Positions 14,357 to 22,844 of a DNA stretch of 23,542 nt are shown piece by piece; position 1 is the first letter of the stretch; the number at the start of each line of letters is the position of its first letter. Both the position numbers and the translations under genes were made by a program. The DNA is from Pseudomonadota bacterium (GTDB lineage Bacteria; Pseudomonadota; Alphaproteobacteria; Rhizobiales; Xanthobacteraceae). The notes below the pieces were generated by a model. The model was not told the origin of the DNA and did no database searches. It was given only the letters and a program-made list of their open reading frames with translations. The stretch spans positions 1-23,542 of the forward strand of contig JAEZMT010000461.1 of the NCBI GenBank assembly GCA_023442085.1, read 5' to 3'.

Positions 14357-14391
14357 GCCAGCGGCGCCGCGCCGAGCAGGGGCGCCGGCCT
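14355..14391. terminator. Candidate bidirectional terminator between convergent genes
   Basis: AGGCC (14355-14359) plus GGCGCC (14363-14368) pair with GGCGCC (14381-14386) plus GGCCT (14387-14391), leaving a three-base bulge and a 12-base loop. It fills the 41-bp gap between the convergent Nudix and DUF2189 stops, overlapping the Nudix stop codon. No clear T-tract on either strand, so the call rests on position and stem. Confidence 0.45.
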
Positions 14392-14397
14392 CGACCT

Positions 14398-15195
14398 TTA
14401 CGGGAGCGGCGCGACGGCGCGACGGTAAAGATGCCAGGTGGCGTGGCCCAGAACCGGCAGCACGAAGATGAGCCCGAGGAAGCCCGGCGCGGCGCCGATG
14501 GCGATGAGCGCGACCACGCAGATGCCCCACAGGATCATCGGTCCGGGGCTGTTGAGGACGGCCTGCACACTGGTGATCATGGCAGTGACCACGTCCAGAT
14601 CCCGGTCCATGAGCAGCGGAAAGGACACGACGGTGATGGAGAACAGTCCCAGCGCCAGCGCCGCTCCGATCACATGGCCCACGGCCAGGAAGGCGATGCC
14701 GTCGGAGGTCGTGAACAGCACGCGCAGGAAGTCGCCGAGCGTGGCGAACGAGGCAAAGCCGAGGAACAGCGCGAGCAGCAGCCGCACCTGATACATCCAG
14801 ATGATGAAGGCGAAGATGGTGACGAAGGCCATCCAGCCGAGTTCGCGCTGGCGCTGGGCGAAGATGGTGGACATGACGCCATGCCAGGTGGGCTGCCGGC
14901 CGGCCTCGAGCTCGCGGCTCACGTCATAGAGGCCGGCTGCCACGAACGGGCCGATCAGCACCGAGCCAGCGAACAGGGGATATGCAAGGTACCCGAGGTC
15001 GAAAAAGAAGACGCAGCCGACGATGGTAAGGCCGCCTGCCGCATAAAGCGCGCCGAACGCCAGCCCGAATGCCGGTGCCCGCGCGAAATCCGAAAGCCCC
15101 TCGATGAGCGCGGCCTTAACATCCGCGAACGTCACCGCCCGGACCGCCGGCATTGCCTGCGCGGTCTGCGGCCGGTTCTCGACCGTATCCACCAT
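14398..15195 (-). CDS. DUF2189 family integral membrane protein
   Basis: This 265-residue protein has a soluble N-terminus of about 40 residues and then about six hydrophobic segments. Blocks such as LYAAGGLTIVGCVFFFDLGYLAYPLFAGSVLIGPFVA and GLYDVSRELEAGRQPTW are typical of DUF2189 (cytochrome-c-oxidase-subunit-I-like annotation in some databases, function unknown). I chose ATG 15195 over the GTG at 15201 because the ribosome-binding site GGGAGG directly abuts that GTG, while it is correctly spaced (5 bases) from the ATG. It converges with the Nudix gene. A small palindrome at 15212-15230 lies just upstream. Confidence 0.85.
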   Translation of the reverse strand: MVDTVENRPQTAQAMPAVRAVTFADVKAALIEGLSDFARAPAFGLAFGALYAAGGLTIVGCVFFFDLGYLAYPLFAGSVLIGPFVAAGLYDVSRELEAGRQPTWHGVMSTIFAQRQRELGWMAFVTIFAFIIWMYQVRLLLALFLGFASFATLGDFLRVLFTTSDGIAFLAVGHVIGAALALGLFSITVVSFPLLMDRDLDVVTAMITSVQAVLNSPGPMILWGICVVALIAIGAAPGFLGLIFVLPVLGHATWHLYRRAVAPLP

Positions 15196-15211
15196 CTTCA
15201 CCTCCCGAATT

Positions 15212-15230
15212 TCTTCTCTTTGAGAGAAGA
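15212..15230 (-). promoter_or_regulatory. 7-bp palindrome ahead of the DUF2189 gene
   Basis: TCTTCTC (15212-15218) and GAGAAGA (15224-15230) are perfect inverted arms around five bases, 17 bp upstream of the DUF2189 start and just before its ribosome-binding site. This is a plausible operator or a 5'-leader hairpin. No regulator can be named. Confidence 0.35.
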
Positions 15231-15310
15231 CTGGGAGGGGAAAAGGGGGTTGTAAAGGGCTTCGCTCAAGGCTGGCCGAAAGTGCTAGGCCGGCGCCGAT
15301 GCCGCTGGTC

Positions 15311-17140
15311 TCAGCCGGTCAGCATCTCGATGCGGGCGGTGGCCATGCGGATGCGCCCGGCGAGCAGGACCGCGAGATTGCGCATGATCCGGTCCGCGGC
15401 GCGGGCGTGGGTCTCCTGGAAGGCGCGGAACTGGTCCGCCGTCACCTCCACGCACACCGCCTCCGTGTCGGCCCATACATCGGTGCTGCGCGGCTGCTCG
15501 ATGAGGGCCATTTCCCCAAAGACCATGCCGGGGATCATGGTGGAGAGCCGCACGTCGCCGGCCGAGCGCGCGCTGACCATGCCACGCAGGAGGAAATAGA
15601 CCCTGGCCGCCGGCTCGTTAGCAGAGATGATGCGCGTGCCGGCCGGAAACACGACGCGGGTGCCGAGCCGGGACAGATCGGCCAGCTCCTGGGGCGAGAG
15701 GCCGGCGAGAAGCGCCTGGCGGCTGAGGTCCGCCTCCACCTCGATCCGCGAGAAGCCGCCATGGCGGTAAACCACCTGATCCTCGGCCCATTCCACCGCC
15801 GCGTCGTAGGTCGGGAAGATGCGCACGCGCACCCCTTGTTCCCGCAGCGCCTTCAGCTGCGGCGCCACGGGCGATGTGGCCTCCACACCGGCGATCACGG
15901 CCGTGGTCGCGGCCGGCAGCTGGTTCTTGATGAGGCCGGTGAGGAGCTTCAGGCCCGCATCGGTGATGGTGGCCACGCGGTGCAGGTTGAGGATGAGGAA
16001 TTCCGGCACGTCCGCAGGGTCCGTGAGCCGGCGGGTCACGTAGTCCATCGAGGCGAAGGAGAGCTTGCCAGCCAGCTCGATGGCCCGGATGGCGCCGGAG
16101 CGGGCGGAGAGAATGTCCTGCTCGTGCGGCTGACGGCCAGGCTTGGACGGCACAGTGCGGAAATCGTAATCGGCCACGACGCATGTGCGCACATCGTCCC
16201 GACGCGACAGCATGTGCAGGTCGAAGGCCTCGGAAATCGCCTCGCAGGTGCGGATGCCGCGTACGCTGTTGCCGTGCATGTCGAGCCGGGGGGAGAAGGT
16301 GCCGAGGCCGAGCTGGGAGGGCAGGGCCGCCAGGATGCCGCCGCCCACGCCGCTCTTGGCCGGGACGCCGACGCGATAGATCCACTCGCCGGCGAAGTCG
16401 TACATGCCGGAGGAGCTCATGACCGCCAGCGTGCGCGCCACGGCATAGTTCGACGACACCGTATCTCCGGTGAGCGGATTGACGCCGTGGTTGGCGAAGG
16501 TCGCCCCCATGACGGCGAGGTCACGGGCGGTGACAAGCACGGAGCACTGGCGGAAATAGACGTCGAGCAGCCGGTCCACGTCTCCTGCGACGCCGCCGTA
16601 GGTGCGCAGGAGGTAGGCGATGGCGCGGTTGCGGTCGCCGGTGGAGCGTTCGCTCTCGAACACGGCCTCGTCGACGCCGAGATCCCGCCCGGCGAAGCGC
16701 CCGAGGGCGGTGCGGATCAGCTCGAACGCCTCGTCCCCCGCGCTCTCCGCGATGAGGCCGGAACAGGCGATGGCGCCGGCATTCACCATGGCGTTGAACG
16801 GCTTGTTGTCGGCCCTCAGGCGGATGGAGTTGAAAGCCTCGCCGCTCGGCTCGACGCCGATGGCCGCCTCCACCCGTTCGGCGCCCAGCAGATCCAGCGC
16901 CAAAGCGAACACCATGGCCTTCGACACGGATTGGATCGTGAAGGGCACCTGCGTGTCGCCCGCCTCGTAGACGTGCCCGTCCGTGGTGGCGACCGCTATG
17001 CCGAAATGGTCCGGATTGGCCTTGCCCAGCTCCGGGATGTAGGAGGCGACCTCACCCGCATCGATGCGGGAGAATTCCGTGTGGGTCTCCTTGATGAACC
17101 GCAGCAGCGGCGTCTCGAGGGTCGGCAGGGGATGCGGCAA
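15311..17140 (-). CDS. glsA: Glutaminase A with C-terminal STAS and cyclic-nucleotide-binding domains
   Basis: This 609-residue three-domain protein hydrolyses glutamine to glutamate and ammonia. Residues 15-310 form the beta-lactamase-like glutaminase: SxxK motif at Ser71-Lys74 (QSVSK), KPFNAMVNAGAI at 113-124, RNRAIAYLLRTYG near 170-182, YFRQCSV at 195-201, and the Val/Gly gate region VPAKSGVGGGI at 259-269. Residues 345-455 look like a STAS domain (EFLILNLHRVATITDAG). Residues 475-600 form a Crp-like cyclic-nucleotide fold with the phosphate-binding cassette FGEMALIEQPRST at 541-553 (Glu543, Arg551). Ordinary glutaminases stop at about 310 residues. The start is TTG 17140, with GGAG seven bases upstream; no ATG lies closer to the conserved N-terminus. 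Regulation by a cyclic nucleotide is an inference. It follows the Lrp-like gene by 87 bp on the same strand. Confidence 0.9.
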   Translation of the reverse strand: MPHPLPTLETPLLRFIKETHTEFSRIDAGEVASYIPELGKANPDHFGIAVATTDGHVYEAGDTQVPFTIQSVSKAMVFALALDLLGAERVEAAIGVEPSGEAFNSIRLRADNKPFNAMVNAGAIACSGLIAESAGDEAFELIRTALGRFAGRDLGVDEAVFESERSTGDRNRAIAYLLRTYGGVAGDVDRLLDVYFRQCSVLVTARDLAVMGATFANHGVNPLTGDTVSSNYAVARTLAVMSSSGMYDFAGEWIYRVGVPAKSGVGGGILAALPSQLGLGTFSPRLDMHGNSVRGIRTCEAISEAFDLHMLSRRDDVRTCVVADYDFRTVPSKPGRQPHEQDILSARSGAIRAIELAGKLSFASMDYVTRRLTDPADVPEFLILNLHRVATITDAGLKLLTGLIKNQLPAATTAVIAGVEATSPVAPQLKALREQGVRVRIFPTYDAAVEWAEDQVVYRHGGFSRIEVEADLSRQALLAGLSPQELADLSRLGTRVVFPAGTRIISANEPAARVYFLLRGMVSARSAGDVRLSTMIPGMVFGEMALIEQPRSTDVWADTEAVCVEVTADQFRAFQETHARAADRIMRNLAVLLAGRIRMATARIEMLTG

Positions 17141-17227
17141 GGTCAGGCTCCGGAAATCGCCTCCAGTGAAACGCCACCTGAGCCATGATGCAATGCCGCA
17201 AAACCAGAAGACCAGCGGTTGCCCGCC

Positions 17228-17698
17228 TTACGCACCGTCGTCCTTCACCGGCTCCATCACCACGTAGGTGGAGGTGCTCGCCACATGGGGCAGGCTGGAG
17301 ATCTTCTCGCCCAGCACTTCGCGGTAGCGCCGGATGTCGCGGGTCCGGACCTTGAGCAGGTAGTCGAACGAGCCCGCGATCATGTGGCACGCCTCCACCT
17401 CCCGGATCTTCATCACCGCCCTGTTGAACGCCGTGAGCGCAGCCTCGGTGGTCTCCGAGAGCTTCACCTCCGTGAAGGCGATGTGGTCGAGCCCGAGCTT
17501 CGCCGGATCGAGCACCGCCCGGAAACCGCGGATATAGCCCTCGTCCAACAGCCGCTTCAGCCGCGCCTGGCACGGACTGCGAGACAGCCCGACCTTGGCG
17601 GCCAGATCCGTGACGGAGATGCGCCCGTCCTCCACCAAGGCGGCGATGATGCGCCCGTCGAAAGAGTCAATTTGATCTGAAATATAGTCATTCTGCAT
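17228..17698 (-). CDS. Lrp/AsnC-family transcriptional regulator, probable regulator of putA
   Basis: This 156-residue protein has an N-terminal winged helix-turn-helix (DGRIIAALVEDGRISVTDLAAKVGLSRSPCQARLKRL, residues 14-50) and a C-terminal RAM/AsnC ligand-binding domain (EVEACHMIAGSFDYLLKVRTRD, residues 101-122). It is divergent from putA with 139 bp between starts, as the PutR-type proline-responsive activators of alphaproteobacteria are. Because this PutA lacks its own DNA-binding domain, the Lrp protein is the natural candidate to switch putA on with proline (inference). On its own strand the fused glutaminase follows; a weak bulged hairpin lies between them at 17190-17222. Confidence 0.92.
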   Translation of the reverse strand: MQNDYISDQIDSFDGRIIAALVEDGRISVTDLAAKVGLSRSPCQARLKRLLDEGYIRGFRAVLDPAKLGLDHIAFTEVKLSETTEAALTAFNRAVMKIREVEACHMIAGSFDYLLKVRTRDIRRYREVLGEKISSLPHVASTSTYVVMEPVKDDGA

Positions 17699-17837
17699 AA
17701 ATTCGATTTTCGATTCGGTGCAACAAAAGTCAATTCACAAACCATAGGCTCCGCATTCGGTCAGATCGCCTCCGGCGGTGCGGGTTAGCATCGAAGCCTG
17801 TTCGAGATCGCCCGAACGGCGACGAAAGGTGCCTCCG
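17699..17837. promoter_or_regulatory. Divergent promoter region between lrp-like gene and putA
   Basis: This 139-bp intergenic stretch is A+T-rich at its left end. On the minus strand TTGACT (complement of 17728-17733), a 17-bp spacer and AAAATC (complement of 17705-17710) could be a promoter for the regulator, although the -10 is poor. Two adjacent copies of AATCGAA on the minus strand (about 17704-17717) form a perfect 7-bp tandem that overlaps it and could be part of an Lrp operator. No convincing putA promoter was found by eye. Confidence 0.45.
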
Positions 17838-20800
17838 ATGCCAAGCCCCGCAATGTTCAGCCCGCTTCGGGAGACGGTCCGCCCGCCGCTGTTCGCAAAC
17901 TTTGCGCCTCCGCCCACCCCCCGCGGCGACCTTCGGCAGACGATCACCGCCATGACGCGTGCGCCCGAAGCAGCGTGCGTCGCCGCTCTGCTGCCGCAGG
18001 CGCAGTTCTCACCTGCCCAGCGCGAGAGGGTCGCCGCCCATGCTCGGGCGCTTGTCACGCGGCTTCGGGAAAAGCCGCGCGGCTCGGCGGTGGAGGAGCT
18101 GGTGCAGGAATATGACCTCTCCAGCCGCGAGGGCATCGCCCTCATGTGCCTTGCCGAGGCGCTTCTGCGCATTCCGGACGCAGCCACGCGCGACGCGCTC
18201 ATCCGCGACAAGATCGGTCCCGGCGACTGGCGGGCGCACGTGGGTGGCGGCCATTCCCTGTTCGTGAACGCGGCCAGCTGGGGCCTTCTTGTCACCGGCC
18301 GGTTGGCCACGGCGGAGGATGCCCAGGGCCTGTCCGGCGTGCTGACGCGGCTCGTCGCCCGCTGCGGCGCGCCGGTGATCCGCCGGGCGGTCGATGTGGC
18401 CATCGGCATCATGGGCGAGCAGTTCGTCATGGGCCGCAGCATCGAGGAAGCGCTGGCGCGCGCCGGCAGGGGCGACCAGGCCGGATTTCTCTATTCCTTC
18501 GATATGCTGGGCGAGGCGGCCATGACGGCGGCGGATGCCGCGCGCTATTTCGAGGCCTACCGCCATGCCATCGCCGCCATCGGCGCGGCTTCAGGCGGGC
18601 GCGGCATCGCCGAAGGGCCCGGGCTGTCGGTGAAGCTCTCGGCGCTGCATCCGCGCTACGCCCGCGCCAAGGCGGAGCGGATGATGGGCGAACTGTTCCC
18701 GCGCCTGCTCGCCCTCGCCGTCGAAGCGCGGCGCTGGAACATCGGCCTCAATATCGATGCCGAGGAGCAGGACCGGCTCGAACTCTCCCTCGACCTGCTG
18801 GAGGCGCTTTGCGCCGCGCCGGACTTGGCCGGCTGGGACGGCATCGGCTTCGTGGTGCAGGCCTATGGCCGGCGCTGCCCGGCGGTGCTGGATTTCATCA
18901 TCGACCTTGCGCGCCGCACCGGGCGCCGGATCGCGGTGCGCCTGGTGAAGGGCGCCTATTGGGATGCCGAGATCAAGCGTGCGCAGGTGGACGGGATGCC
19001 GGATTTCCCCGTCTTCACCCGGAAGGTCCACACCGACCTCTCCTACATCGCCTGCGCCCGCAAGCTGCTCGCGGCGAAGGATGCGGTCTTCCCCCAGTTC
19101 GCCACCCACAATGCCCAGACGCTCGCCGCCATCCACGAAATGGCCGGCCCCGACTTCCGCACCGGCGACTATGAATTCCAGTGCCTGCACGGCATGGGAG
19201 AGCCGCTGTACGAGGAGGTCGTCGGTCCGCACGGGCGGCCCTGCCGGATCTATGCGCCGGTGGGCACCCACGAGACGCTGCTCGCCTATCTGGTGCGGCG
19301 GCTGCTGGAGAACGGCGCGAATTCCTCCTTCGTCAACCGGATCCGTGACCCCGCCGTCCCGGTGGACGACCTCATCGCCGATCCGGCCGAGGTCATCGCC
19401 GCCATGCCGGTGCCTGGCGCGCCCCATCCGGCCATCGCCGCCCCGCGCGCCCTCTATGGGAAGCGGGTGAATTCGGCCGGGCTGGATCTTGCGGACGAAG
19501 CCACGCTCGCCGCGCTCTCATCGCAGCTCGCGGCACAGGCGGGCAAGTGGACAATAGCGGCGCCCGCATCCGGCGGCGCGGCCGCACGGCTGGTGCTCAA
19601 TCCCGGCGACCATCGCGATGCGGTGGGCGAGCTGCGCGACGCGACCGTCGCGGATGTGACACGGGCAGCCGCCCGCGCCGCCTCGGTCGCCGCCGCCTGG
19701 GCCGCCCGCCGCCCGGCTGAACGCTCGGGGATGCTCCGCCGGGCGGCGGACGCGATGGAAGGGGAGATGATGGGGTTGATGGGCCTCATCATGCGCGAGG
19801 CCGGCAAGTCCGCCGCCAATGCCGTGGCCGAGGTGCGCGAGGCCGTGGATTTCCTGCGCTATTACGCGGGTGAAGCAGAGGCGCGGCTCACGTCCGCCCA
19901 TCGCCCGCTCGGCCCCGTCGCCTGCATCAGCCCGTGGAACTTCCCGCTTGCCATCTTCACCGGGCAGGTGGCGGCTGCCCTTGTCGCCGGCAATCCGGTG
20001 CTGGCGAAACCTGCGGAGGAGACCCCTCTCGTCGCGGCCGAGGCGGTGCGCCTTCTGCACGATGCCGGCGTTCCGGCCGACGTGCTCCAGCTTCTGCCGG
20101 GAGATGGCCGCGTGGGCGCGGCGCTGGTGTCGGCGCCCGTGGCTGGAGTGATGTTCACCGGCTCCACCGAAGTCGCGCGGCTGATCGCGCGCACGCTGGC
20201 AGACCGGCCGGGGCCGGATGGCCGACCGGTGCCGTTCATCGCCGAGACCGGCGGTCAGAACGCCATGATCGTGGATTCCTCCGCTCTGCCGGAGCAGGTG
20301 GTGGCGGACGTGATCGCCTCCGCTTTCGACAGCGCAGGCCAGCGCTGCTCGGCGCTCCGGGTCCTGTGCCTTCAGGAGGAGGTGGCCGACAGCATGCTCG
20401 CCATGCTGAAGGGCGCCATGGCTGAACTGGAGGTGGCGCGAACGGATCGCCTTTCGGTGGATGTCGGGCCGGTGATCCATGCCGAGGCCCGCGAGACCAT
20501 CGAGGCGCATGTCGCCGCCATGGCACGGAAGGGTTTTCCGGTTCATCGCCTGCCGCTGCCGTCCAGCACGGCCCACGGCACCTTCGTGGCGCCGACGCTG
20601 ATCGAGGTGGAGTCCATCGCCGATCTTGGCCGCGAGGTGTTCGGGCCGGTGCTGCATGTGGTGCGCTGGCGGCGCGCCGATCTCGGGCGGCTCATCGCGG
20701 CCATCAACGGCACCGGCTATGGCCTCACCTTCGGCCTGCACACCCGGCTGGATGCGACCGTCGCGGAGGTCACGGAGCGGGTCGAGGCCGGCAACCTCTA

Positions 20801-21497
20801 TGTGAACCGGAACATCATCGGCGCCGTCGTCGGCGTGCAGCCGTTCGGCGGAGGCGGGTTATCTGGCACGGGCCCGAAGGCAGGCGGGCCGCTCTACCTC
20901 TCGCGGCTCGTGCGCGGCCCGGATTTCGACCTTCCGGCCGGGATGGCCGATCCGGCGGCGCTGGCTTTCGCCGACTGGCTGGAGGGGGCGGGCCGGCTGG
21001 CGGACGCGGAGGTCCTCCGGGCACTGATGGCGCGGGTACCGCTCGGCCTCTCTCTGGAGCTTCCCGGGCCGGTGGGGGAGCGCAATACCTATGCTCTCCA
21101 CCCGCGCGGCACGGTTCTGCTGATGCCGGAGACGGAAACGGGACTGATCCGGCAGCTGGCCGTCACCCTCGCCACCGGCAACCGCGCGCTGCTGGACGCG
21201 CCGTCTGGCCTGGCGGGGATGCTCGCAACGGTGCCGGAGGACGTCCGCGCCCGCCTCGCTGAAGGTACAGAGCCGGTCGATGTTGCGCTGGTGGAAGGGG
21301 AGGGGGAACGCTGCCGCGTCGCCGCCCAGGCTCTGGCCGAGCGGGAAGGGGCGATCGTGCCCCTGCATGCAGCGACGACGTCGGAGATCGCGGCGTCTCC
21401 CTTCGCCTATCCGGCGAACTTGCTGCTGGAGGAGCGCGCGGTGTCGGTGAACACCGCGGCTGCAGGGGGCAATGCCACCCTCATGACCCTCGCCTGA
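17838..21497 (+). CDS. putA: Bifunctional proline dehydrogenase / L-glutamate-gamma-semialdehyde dehydrogenase (type-B PutA)
   Basis: This protein of about 1219 residues oxidises proline to glutamate in two steps at the inner membrane face. The FAD-dependent proline dehydrogenase barrel (about 150-490) shows RLVKGAYWDAEIKRAQ (Lys371), FATHNAQTLAAIHEM, FQCLHGMGEPLYEEVV and GTHETLLAYLVRRLLENGANSS. The aldehyde dehydrogenase (about 550-1020) shows SPWNFPLAIFTGQVAAALVAG, ETGGQNAMIVDSSA, and catalytic Cys837 in GQRCSALR. A C-terminal ALDH-like extension ends in ERAVSVNTAAAGGNATLMTL, which defines type B and forms the lid of the substrate tunnel. The N-terminal ribbon-helix-helix repressor domain of E. 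coli PutA is absent. I prefer ATG 17838 to the GTG at 17778, which gives an Arg-rich extension without a ribosome-binding site. The length matches rhizobial type-B PutA proteins (about 1230). Confidence 0.95.
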   Translation: MPSPAMFSPLRETVRPPLFANFAPPPTPRGDLRQTITAMTRAPEAACVAALLPQAQFSPAQRERVAAHARALVTRLREKPRGSAVEELVQEYDLSSREGIALMCLAEALLRIPDAATRDALIRDKIGPGDWRAHVGGGHSLFVNAASWGLLVTGRLATAEDAQGLSGVLTRLVARCGAPVIRRAVDVAIGIMGEQFVMGRSIEEALARAGRGDQAGFLYSFDMLGEAAMTAADAARYFEAYRHAIAAIGAASGGRGIAEGPGLSVKLSALHPRYARAKAERMMGELFPRLLALAVEARRWNIGLNIDAEEQDRLELSLDLLEALCAAPDLAGWDGIGFVVQAYGRRCPAVLDFIIDLARRTGRRIAVRLVKGAYWDAEIKRAQVDGMPDFPVFTRKVHTDLSYIACARKLLAAKDAVFPQFATHNAQTLAAIHEMAGPDFRTGDYEFQCLHGMGEPLYEEVVGPHGRPCRIYAPVGTHETLLAYLVRRLLENGANSSFVNRIRDPAVPVDDLIADPAEVIAAMPVPGAPHPAIAAPRALYGKRVNSAGLDLADEATLAALSSQLAAQAGKWTIAAPASGGAAARLVLNPGDHRDAVGELRDATVADVTRAAARAASVAAAWAARRPAERSGMLRRAADAMEGEMMGLMGLIMREAGKSAANAVAEVREAVDFLRYYAGEAEARLTSAHRPLGPVACISPWNFPLAIFTGQVAAALVAGNPVLAKPAEETPLVAAEAVRLLHDAGVPADVLQLLPGDGRVGAALVSAPVAGVMFTGSTEVARLIARTLADRPGPDGRPVPFIAETGGQNAMIVDSSALPEQVVADVIASAFDSAGQRCSALRVLCLQEEVADSMLAMLKGAMAELEVARTDRLSVDVGPVIHAEARETIEAHVAAMARKGFPVHRLPLPSSTAHGTFVAPTLIEVESIADLGREVFGPVLHVVRWRRADLGRLIAAINGTGYGLTFGLHTRLDATVAEVTERVEAGNLYVNRNIIGAVVGVQPFGGGGLSGTGPKAGGPLYLSRLVRGPDFDLPAGMADPAALAFADWLEGAGRLADAEVLRALMARVPLGLSLELPGPVGERNTYALHPRGTVLLMPETETGLIRQLAVTLATGNRALLDAPSGLAGMLATVPEDVRARLAEGTEPVDVALVEGEGERCRVAAQALAEREGAIVPLHAATTSEIAASPFAYPANLLLEERAVSVNTAAAGGNATLMTLA

Positions 21498-21510
21498 GGC
21501 GGCCTGGGGC

Positions 21511-21768
21511 TTACTTCTTGCTCAGGGCGCCGAGGGCGGCCTGACAGGGCGGGGTGGCCTGTTCCTTTTTGGTCTGCATGCACTGGACCACGCGGCCACC
21601 ACCCGGCTGCACATCGCCGCACAGCTTCTTCACGTCAGCGGAACAGGCGGTACGCAGGGCCTGGGCCTGATCCGCGGTGAGGGTGGCGGCCGTCTGGGCC
21701 GAGGCCGAGCCCGCGCACAGCGCGAGAAGGGGCAGCGCGAGGACGGAAGCACGGAGCGGGAGGGTCAT
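21511..21768 (-). CDS. Small secreted Cys-rich-repeat (GLG1-like, PF00839-type) protein
   Basis: This 85-residue protein has a signal peptide (MTLPLRASVLALPLLALCAGSASA) and a single cysteine-rich repeat with the pattern C-x7-C-x12-C-x11-C and the motif DVKKLCGDVQPGGGRVVQC. That is the bacterial form of the Cys-rich repeat first seen in Golgi glycoprotein GLG1. Periplasmic, probably disulfide-bonded, function unknown. ATG 21768 is chosen because AGGAT lies nine bases upstream and the signal peptide then starts correctly; the GTG at 21801 adds a charged extension. Its stop is only 13 bp from the convergent putA stop. Confidence 0.85.
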   Translation of the reverse strand: MTLPLRASVLALPLLALCAGSASAQTAATLTADQAQALRTACSADVKKLCGDVQPGGGRVVQCMQTKKEQATPPCQAALGALSKK

Positions 21769-21807
21769 CGGCAGGATCCTCTTTGGATGCGTCGGGTCCA
21801 CAACTAC

Positions 21808-21822
21808 CCTCGCGGCGCGAGG
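21808..21822 (-). terminator. Candidate hairpin downstream of the threonate dehydrogenase gene
   Basis: CCTCGC (21808-21813) and GCGAGG (21817-21822) form a 6-bp stem with a three-base loop, in the 137-bp gap between the Cys-rich gene and the dehydrogenase gene (both minus strand). It may end the dehydrogenase transcript. No T-tract is visible. Confidence 0.3.
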
Positions 21823-21905
21823 TTGCAGGGGCGTTCCCCGAACGTGACGAATCGCGACGGAGTGTAACGCCCTCGACGCGGCGAAAAAGCGACAATTGCC
21901 GTGCC

Positions 21906-22844
21906 TCAGCCCGCCTCGCCGGGGAGTTTGGTGCCGGTGATCCGGGCATAAAGTCGGGCCACGGACGCATCGTCGTCGCGGCCCATGCCGGCGGCGGAGG
22001 TGGCGAGGAACATCTGCAGGGCGGCGGCGGACACCGGCACCGGGAACTTCGCACTGCGGGCCATGTCCTGGATGATGCCGAGGTCCTTCACGAAGATGTC
22101 TACGGCGCTCTTAGGCGTGTAGTCGCCGTCGAGCACGTGGGGCATGCGGTTCTCGAACATCCAGCTGTTGCCGGCGGAAGCGGTGATGACCTCGTAGACC
22201 TTCTTCAGGTCCAGCCCCTGTCGCGCCGCGAACGCCATGGCCTCCGAGGCGGCTGCGATATGCACGCCGGCGAGCAACTGGTTGATCATCTTGAATGCCG
22301 CGCTCTGGCCCGCCGCGTCGCCCAGCGCGTAGAGCTTGGCGGCCATGGCGTCGAGGGCAGGCTTCGCCCTTGAGAAGGCGGCGGGGCTTCCGGAGGCGAG
22401 GATGGTCAGCGCCCCTTCCGCCGCCCGCTGGGCGCCGCCGGAGATGGGGGCATCGAGGTAATGACGGCCGGTGGCCTCCAGCCGCGCGGCGAGGTCGCGG
22501 GCGATGTCCGGGTCCATGGTGGCGGAGGAGATGAAGACCGCGCCCTCGGGCAAGGTTTCGGCGACACCGGACGGGCCGAACAGGATCGCCTCGGTCTGGG
22601 CGGCGTTGACCACGACGCTGACCACCATGTCCGCACCTTCGGCCGCCTGTGCCGGCGAGGCCGCGCCGCGTCCGCCCGCGCCGACAAAGCGCTCCACCGC
22701 CGCCGCACCCACGTCGCAGCCGGCCACATCGAGGCCAGCTCGCAGGAGCGACTGCGCCATGCCGAAGCCCATGGAGCCGAGGCCGATGACGGCCGCGCGT
22801 CCGGCGCCCATTTTGCCCGCTGTCCCTTCCGCCTGATCGGCCAT
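21906..22844 (-). CDS. ltnD: NAD-binding beta-hydroxyacid dehydrogenase, L-threonate dehydrogenase-like
   Basis: This 312-residue member of the 3-hydroxyisobutyrate dehydrogenase superfamily shows the Rossmann motif GLGSMG at 21-26, the substrate loop DAPISGG at 131-137, the catalytic Lys185 with Asn188 in FKMINQLL, and the C-terminal block SWMFENRMPHVLDGDYTPKSAVDIFVKDLG. The AGVHIAAASEAMAFA and SWMFENR blocks resemble L-threonate dehydrogenase (LtnD), which oxidises L-threonate to 2-oxo-tetronate for the OtnI/OtnK/OtnC route. The otnC-like gene starting divergently 174 bp away supports this. ATG 22844 is preceded by GGGGA. A tartronate-semialdehyde or 3-hydroxyisobutyrate role is less likely but not excluded. 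Confidence 0.85.
   Translation of the reverse strand: MADQAEGTAGKMGAGRAAVIGLGSMGFGMAQSLLRAGLDVAGCDVGAAAVERFVGAGGRGAASPAQAAEGADMVVSVVVNAAQTEAILFGPSGVAETLPEGAVFISSATMDPDIARDLAARLEATGRHYLDAPISGGAQRAAEGALTILASGSPAAFSRAKPALDAMAAKLYALGDAAGQSAAFKMINQLLAGVHIAAASEAMAFAARQGLDLKKVYEVITASAGNSWMFENRMPHVLDGDYTPKSAVDIFVKDLGIIQDMARSAKFPVPVSAAALQMFLATSAAGMGRDDDASVARLYARITGTKLPGEAG

Noticed and set aside
13160..14530. 456-codon minus-strand frame opposite the Nudix gene
   Set aside because: Its Leu/Arg/Gly-rich translation is the complement of the Lys/Ala tail. It has no domain, and it runs into the DUF2189 gene.
15299..17188. 629-codon open frame on the plus strand opposite the glutaminase fusion
   Set aside because: Shadow of the glutaminase gene: same span, low-complexity His/Gly/Arg-rich translation, no recognisable domain.
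18146..19174. Several long plus- and minus-strand frames inside putA
   Set aside because: All overlap the continuous, domain-supported PutA frame and have Arg/Pro-rich shadow composition.
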